A stretch of DNA of 8,224 nt from Kordiimonadaceae bacterium. Lineage in GTDB: Bacteria > Pseudomonadota > Alphaproteobacteria > Sphingomonadales > Emcibacteraceae. The stretch lies in NCBI GenBank assembly GCA_018699075.1, contig JABIPV010000335.1, positions 1 to 8,224 of the forward strand, given 5' to 3'. Below the pieces are notes generated by a model. It saw nothing but the letters and a program-made list of their open reading frames with translations. It made no database searches and had not been told where the DNA came from. This document shows positions 5,559 to 8,224 of this stretch, one piece after another. Position 1 is the first letter of the stretch. Every line of letters starts with the position of its first letter. The position numbers and the translations under genes are program-made.

Positions 5559-6482
5559 ATGAATAAACTTATCTGCTTAATCGCCGTGATGCTGACATTT
5601 TCAAATGTTCAGGCACAAGAAAAATTATTTGCAGACGTCCCTGAGGGCGCGCAAGCAGTATCCTTTTTTGGAAAAGCATTATCAATGCCTGCACCAAGTC
5701 AAAAAGTATTAGATGCCTTGGCGGTTGCCAAAGCAAACTATGATGCTGATCCAATCGACGCCGATAATATTATTTGGTATGGCCGCGGCATTGCCTACAC
5801 AGGTGATTTTCGCCGTGCGATTGAGGTATTTTCAGAAGGTATAAAAAAACACCCAAAAGACGCACGCATGTATCGTCACCGTGGTCATCGTTATATTACA
5901 ATTCGAGAAATTGACCGCGCGATTGATGATTATGTCATCGCAGCTGAACTCATTAAAGGAACAGAAGATCGTATTGAGCCGGACGGCGCGCCAAACCCTG
6001 CGGGTATTCCCGTAACCAGTACCCACGGTAATATCTATTATCATTTGGGCTTGGCATATTATTTAAAGCATGATTTTGAAAATTCGTTACGTGTTTACCG
6101 CATGGGGCAGGCGCTTGATTTAAACGATGATAACATTGCCTCAACCGGCCATTGGATATATATGAACCTAAGGCGTTTAGGTCGGGACGAAGAAGCAAAA
6201 CAATCTTTAAACAATATCACAAAAGACATGGATATCATTGAAGTTCATAACTATCATAAACTAGATCTATTTTATAAAGGCGAAGTTCCAGCGTCAGAAG
6301 TACTTAATGCGGACCCAAATATTCCCGCAGGCGCCAGTATTACTTACGGTGTAGCCAATTGGTATTTTTATAACGGCGAAGTTGACAAAGCATACGCACT
6401 TATGGAAAAGTTTTTAAAGACGAAATCATGGGGATCATTCGGTTTTATCGCCGCCGAAGTTGATTTGAAAAATAGAAAATAA
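5559..6482 (+). CDS. Secreted TPR protein 1 of a tandem pair, unknown function
   Basis: I do not recognise this family by name. It has 307 residues. A signal peptide ends at about residue 19 (VQA before Gln20), with no lipobox, so it should be soluble in the periplasm. The mature part holds TPR-like helical pairs at roughly 71-98, 103-134, 158-188 and 262-286. What stands out is conservation outside normal TPR positions when compared with its neighbour: IIWYGR (71-76), MYRHRGHRYI (104-113), a DGAP..PAGIP loop (142-151), HWIYM (198-202), ANWY (266-269) and KSWGSFGFIAAEV (289-301). Such His, Arg, Trp and Tyr clusters suggest a binding or active surface rather than a plain scaffold. It follows the CutC gene by 9 bases. 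It may hold substrate or organise the exported hydrolase; function is unknown. Confidence 0.8.
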   Translation: MNKLICLIAVMLTFSNVQAQEKLFADVPEGAQAVSFFGKALSMPAPSQKVLDALAVAKANYDADPIDADNIIWYGRGIAYTGDFRRAIEVFSEGIKKHPKDARMYRHRGHRYITIREIDRAIDDYVIAAELIKGTEDRIEPDGAPNPAGIPVTSTHGNIYYHLGLAYYLKHDFENSLRVYRMGQALDLNDDNIASTGHWIYMNLRRLGRDEEAKQSLNNITKDMDIIEVHNYHKLDLFYKGEVPASEVLNADPNIPAGASITYGVANWYFYNGEVDKAYALMEKFLKTKSWGSFGFIAAEVDLKNRK

Positions 6483-6485
6483 TCT

Positions 6486-6492
6486 AGAGGGA
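6486..6492 (+). promoter_or_regulatory. Strong ribosome binding site of the TPR lipoprotein gene
   Basis: AGAGGGA lies 7 bases before the ATG at 6500. It is the best Shine-Dalgarno match in the window and fixes the start that keeps the lipoprotein leader. Confidence 0.65.
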
Positions 6493-6499
6493 AAAGAAA

Positions 6500-7471
6500 A
6501 TGAAAATTTATAAGAAAATATCACTGATTACGATGGCGGCTATGGTCATATCATGTTCAGCTGAAAATACGGATACACCTGCCGCCGAAGAAATGGCAGC
6601 TGCACCAGCAGAAGCCATGACGAATGCCATTCCTGAAGGGGCGCAGGCAATTTCACTGCTTGGAAAAACCTTAATCAGCGCGCCAGCAGGTCAAAAGGTA
6701 ATTGATGATCTTGCCGCTGCAAAAGCAGTTTATGATGCCGACCCAATGGATGCGCAAAACATCATTTGGTATGGCCGCCGTACCGCTTATACAGGTGAGT
6801 TTCTACGGGCGATTGAAATTTTCTCAGAAGGTGTTGAAAAATTCCCAGAAGATAGCCGTATGTATCGCCACCGTGGACATCGCTATATCTCAACCCGCCA
6901 ATTTGATAAAGCAATCGCCGATTATGAAATTGCTGCGAAATTAATCGAAGGTCAGGAAGACAGCATTGAAGAAGATGGTGCCCCTGGGCCAGCAGGCATT
7001 CCAGTGTCGTCAAAGCATAGTAATATCTGGTATCACCTCGGCCTTTCTTATTATCTGGTCCATGACTGGGAAAATGCGCTTAAGGCCTATCAAACGGGCC
7101 ACGATCTGGGCGTCAATGATGATAATATCGTTTCAACGGCTCATTGGATTTATATGATCCATAACCGTATGGGTAATCCTGAACTGGCAAAGGCCGCGAT
7201 CGAACATATTACCGCAGACATGAATGTGATTGAGAACTTCTCTTATCATAATCTGGTTTTATTTTATAAAGGCGAAATACCGCCGGAAGAAATGCTTAAT
7301 GTTGATCCAAATGATCCAAGTGGTGCGGCTGTTGCTTACGGTGTTGCCAACTGGTATCTTTATAATGATCAACCAGAAAAAGCTTATGAATTAATGGAAC
7401 GTTTCGTGGCGACTAAGTCATGGGCTTCATTCGGCTTTATCGCCGCTGAAGTCGAACTTATGATGAAGTAA
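6500..7471 (+). CDS. TPR lipoprotein 2 of a tandem pair, unknown function
   Basis: Paralogue of the preceding gene, 323 residues, but membrane-anchored: a short leader ends in the lipobox VISC with Cys19 as the predicted lipidated residue, followed by Ser20-Ala21, so the usual Asp inner-membrane retention signal is absent and outer-membrane placement is likely by the Enterobacteria rule. A flexible Ala/Glu/Pro-rich linker covers about 22-43. From residue 44 it follows the first copy closely: IPEGAQAIS, IIWYGR (88-93), MYRHRGHRYI (121-130), DGAP.PAGIPV (159-169), HWIYM (215-219), ANWYLYN (283-289) and KSWASFGFIAAEV (306-318). Both copies keep the same His/Arg/Trp positions while the helix-packing residues drift, pointing to a shared ligand or partner. 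The extra length is the anchor and linker. Its 17-base upstream gap has a strong ribosome site. No catalytic family is recognised. Confidence 0.82.
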   Translation: MKIYKKISLITMAAMVISCSAENTDTPAAEEMAAAPAEAMTNAIPEGAQAISLLGKTLISAPAGQKVIDDLAAAKAVYDADPMDAQNIIWYGRRTAYTGEFLRAIEIFSEGVEKFPEDSRMYRHRGHRYISTRQFDKAIADYEIAAKLIEGQEDSIEEDGAPGPAGIPVSSKHSNIWYHLGLSYYLVHDWENALKAYQTGHDLGVNDDNIVSTAHWIYMIHNRMGNPELAKAAIEHITADMNVIENFSYHNLVLFYKGEIPPEEMLNVDPNDPSGAAVAYGVANWYLYNDQPEKAYELMERFVATKSWASFGFIAAEVELMMK

Positions 7472-7475
7472 ATAC

Positions 7476-8224
7476 ATGGAAATAATGTCACCAGAACAGG
7501 TAAAGAAGCTCCTCGGTAACCAACAAGAAGTAGCATTCATTGATGTGCGCGAAACGGCGGATTATGGCCGTGGTCATCCGTTTTTTGTCTCACACGTTGC
7601 CTATAGTATTTTAGAAGCTAAAATAACTTCTTTTGTACCGTGCCTAAAAACCACTGTTATTTTAATCGATAATGGTGACGGTATATCCGAAAAAGCTTCT
7701 CTGCATTTGGGGGAAATGGGTTATCAAAATATCATTACTGTGAAAGGTGGCATCAATGCATGGCGGGATGCGGGCTACGCTCTTTACGAAGGCATAAGCG
7801 CTCCGTCTAAATCATTCGGTGAAGTGGTCGAACATGAACTTGGGACACCCTCTATTACCGCGACGGAACTTAAGGCGCGCATGGATGCGGGCGATGATTT
7901 TTTACTGCTCGATGGGCGCACACCCGCCGAGTTTAATAAAATGACCATTCCTGGTTCGACGTCCTGTCCGAATGCGGAACTTGCTCTGCGTTATCGTGCA
8001 ATGATGGAAAACCCAAATGCGGACATTATTGTCAATTGCGCGGGCAGGACGCGCAGTCTGATCGGGGCGCAGTCATTACGCCTGCTTGAGATAAACAACA
8101 ACGTCTATGCCCTTGAAAACGGCACAATGGGATGGAAAATCGCAGGGTTAGAGCTTGAGCACGGCGCGATCAGAAGTTTCCCCTCTGATTTAAATGAGGG
8201 GGCTTTGGTTGAAGCAGTTAAAAA
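7476..8224 (+). CDS. Multi-domain rhodanese-like sulfurtransferase, 3' truncated by window edge
   Basis: Open frame of 249 codons from ATG 7476 to the window end with no stop. It encodes tandem rhodanese domains, enzymes that move sulfane sulfur through a loop cysteine. Domain 1 (about 5-105) has IDVRE (22-26), HPFFVSHVAYS-like entry and KGGINAW (90-96), but its active-site loop reads DNGDG (65-69) and has no cysteine. Domain 2 (about 127-235) has LLDGRTPAEF (144-153), the loop NCAGRTRS with Cys188 (187-194) and ENGTMGWKIAG near its end. As I recall, related proteins continue to four such domains and about 530 residues. No signal peptide is seen, so it is cytoplasmic. The gap to the lipoprotein gene is 4 bases; ATG 7485 (Met4, followed by SPEQ) is an alternative start. 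Its link to the glycan-type genes is not obvious and it may be the edge of a sulfur module. Confidence 0.85.
   Translation, partial: MEIMSPEQVKKLLGNQQEVAFIDVRETADYGRGHPFFVSHVAYSILEAKITSFVPCLKTTVILIDNGDGISEKASLHLGEMGYQNIITVKGGINAWRDAGYALYEGISAPSKSFGEVVEHELGTPSITATELKARMDAGDDFLLLDGRTPAEFNKMTIPGSTSCPNAELALRYRAMMENPNADIIVNCAGRTRSLIGAQSLRLLEINNNVYALENGTMGWKIAGLELEHGAIRSFPSDLNEGALVEAVK

Noticed and set aside
6702..7157. Two short plus-strand frames inside the TPR lipoprotein gene as separate small genes or a frameshift
   Set aside because: The main frame is continuous and matches the neighbouring paralogue along its full length, so these are out-of-frame shadows.

Overview
The window reads as one continuous block of plus-strand genes in a Gram-negative bacterium, most likely a Pseudomonadota member. 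The base composition is moderately AT-rich. Gram-negative character is supported by periplasmic solute-binding proteins with signal peptides, a lipoprotein, a twin-arginine export signal and a HisP/GlnQ-type importer. A marine or low-GC alphaproteobacterium is my guess, held with low confidence; nothing here fixes the genus.

Layout from left to right: the 3' end of an amino-acid ABC permease (1-442); its ATPase (455-1189); a 59-base gap holding a possible internal promoter inside an inverted repeat (1190-1248); a Tat-exported glycosylasparaginase-family Ntn hydrolase (1249-2277); two tandem paralogous amino-acid solute-binding proteins (2281-3078, 3080-3868); a ROK kinase closest in motifs and length to N-acetylglucosamine kinase NagK (3877-4788); a CutC-family TIM-barrel protein (4815-5549); two tandem paralogous TPR proteins, one secreted and one a lipoprotein (5559-6482, 6500-7471); and the start of a multi-domain rhodanese protein that runs off the end (7476-8224). 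Apart from 1190-1248 every gap is 1 to 26 bases. I see no terminator and no convincing reverse-strand gene, so this is probably one operon that starts upstream of the window.

Working model (inference): the set looks like an uptake and breakdown route for a glycosylated amino acid, most simply GlcNAc-asparagine left over from N-glycoprotein degradation. The Ntn hydrolase would split the amide bond, giving aspartate and 1-amino-GlcNAc or GlcNAc. The ABC system with two differently tuned binding proteins would import substrate or product. The ROK kinase would phosphorylate the sugar, and the CutC-family protein may act on an intermediate rather than on copper. The paired TPR proteins have no function I recognise and are the least explained part. 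Several enzymes differ from textbook relatives at substrate-contact positions (hydrolase, kinase and CutC loop), so the real substrate may be a relative of GlcNAc-Asn. There are no RNA genes, mobile elements, CRISPR arrays or gene-free stretches over 300 bases.
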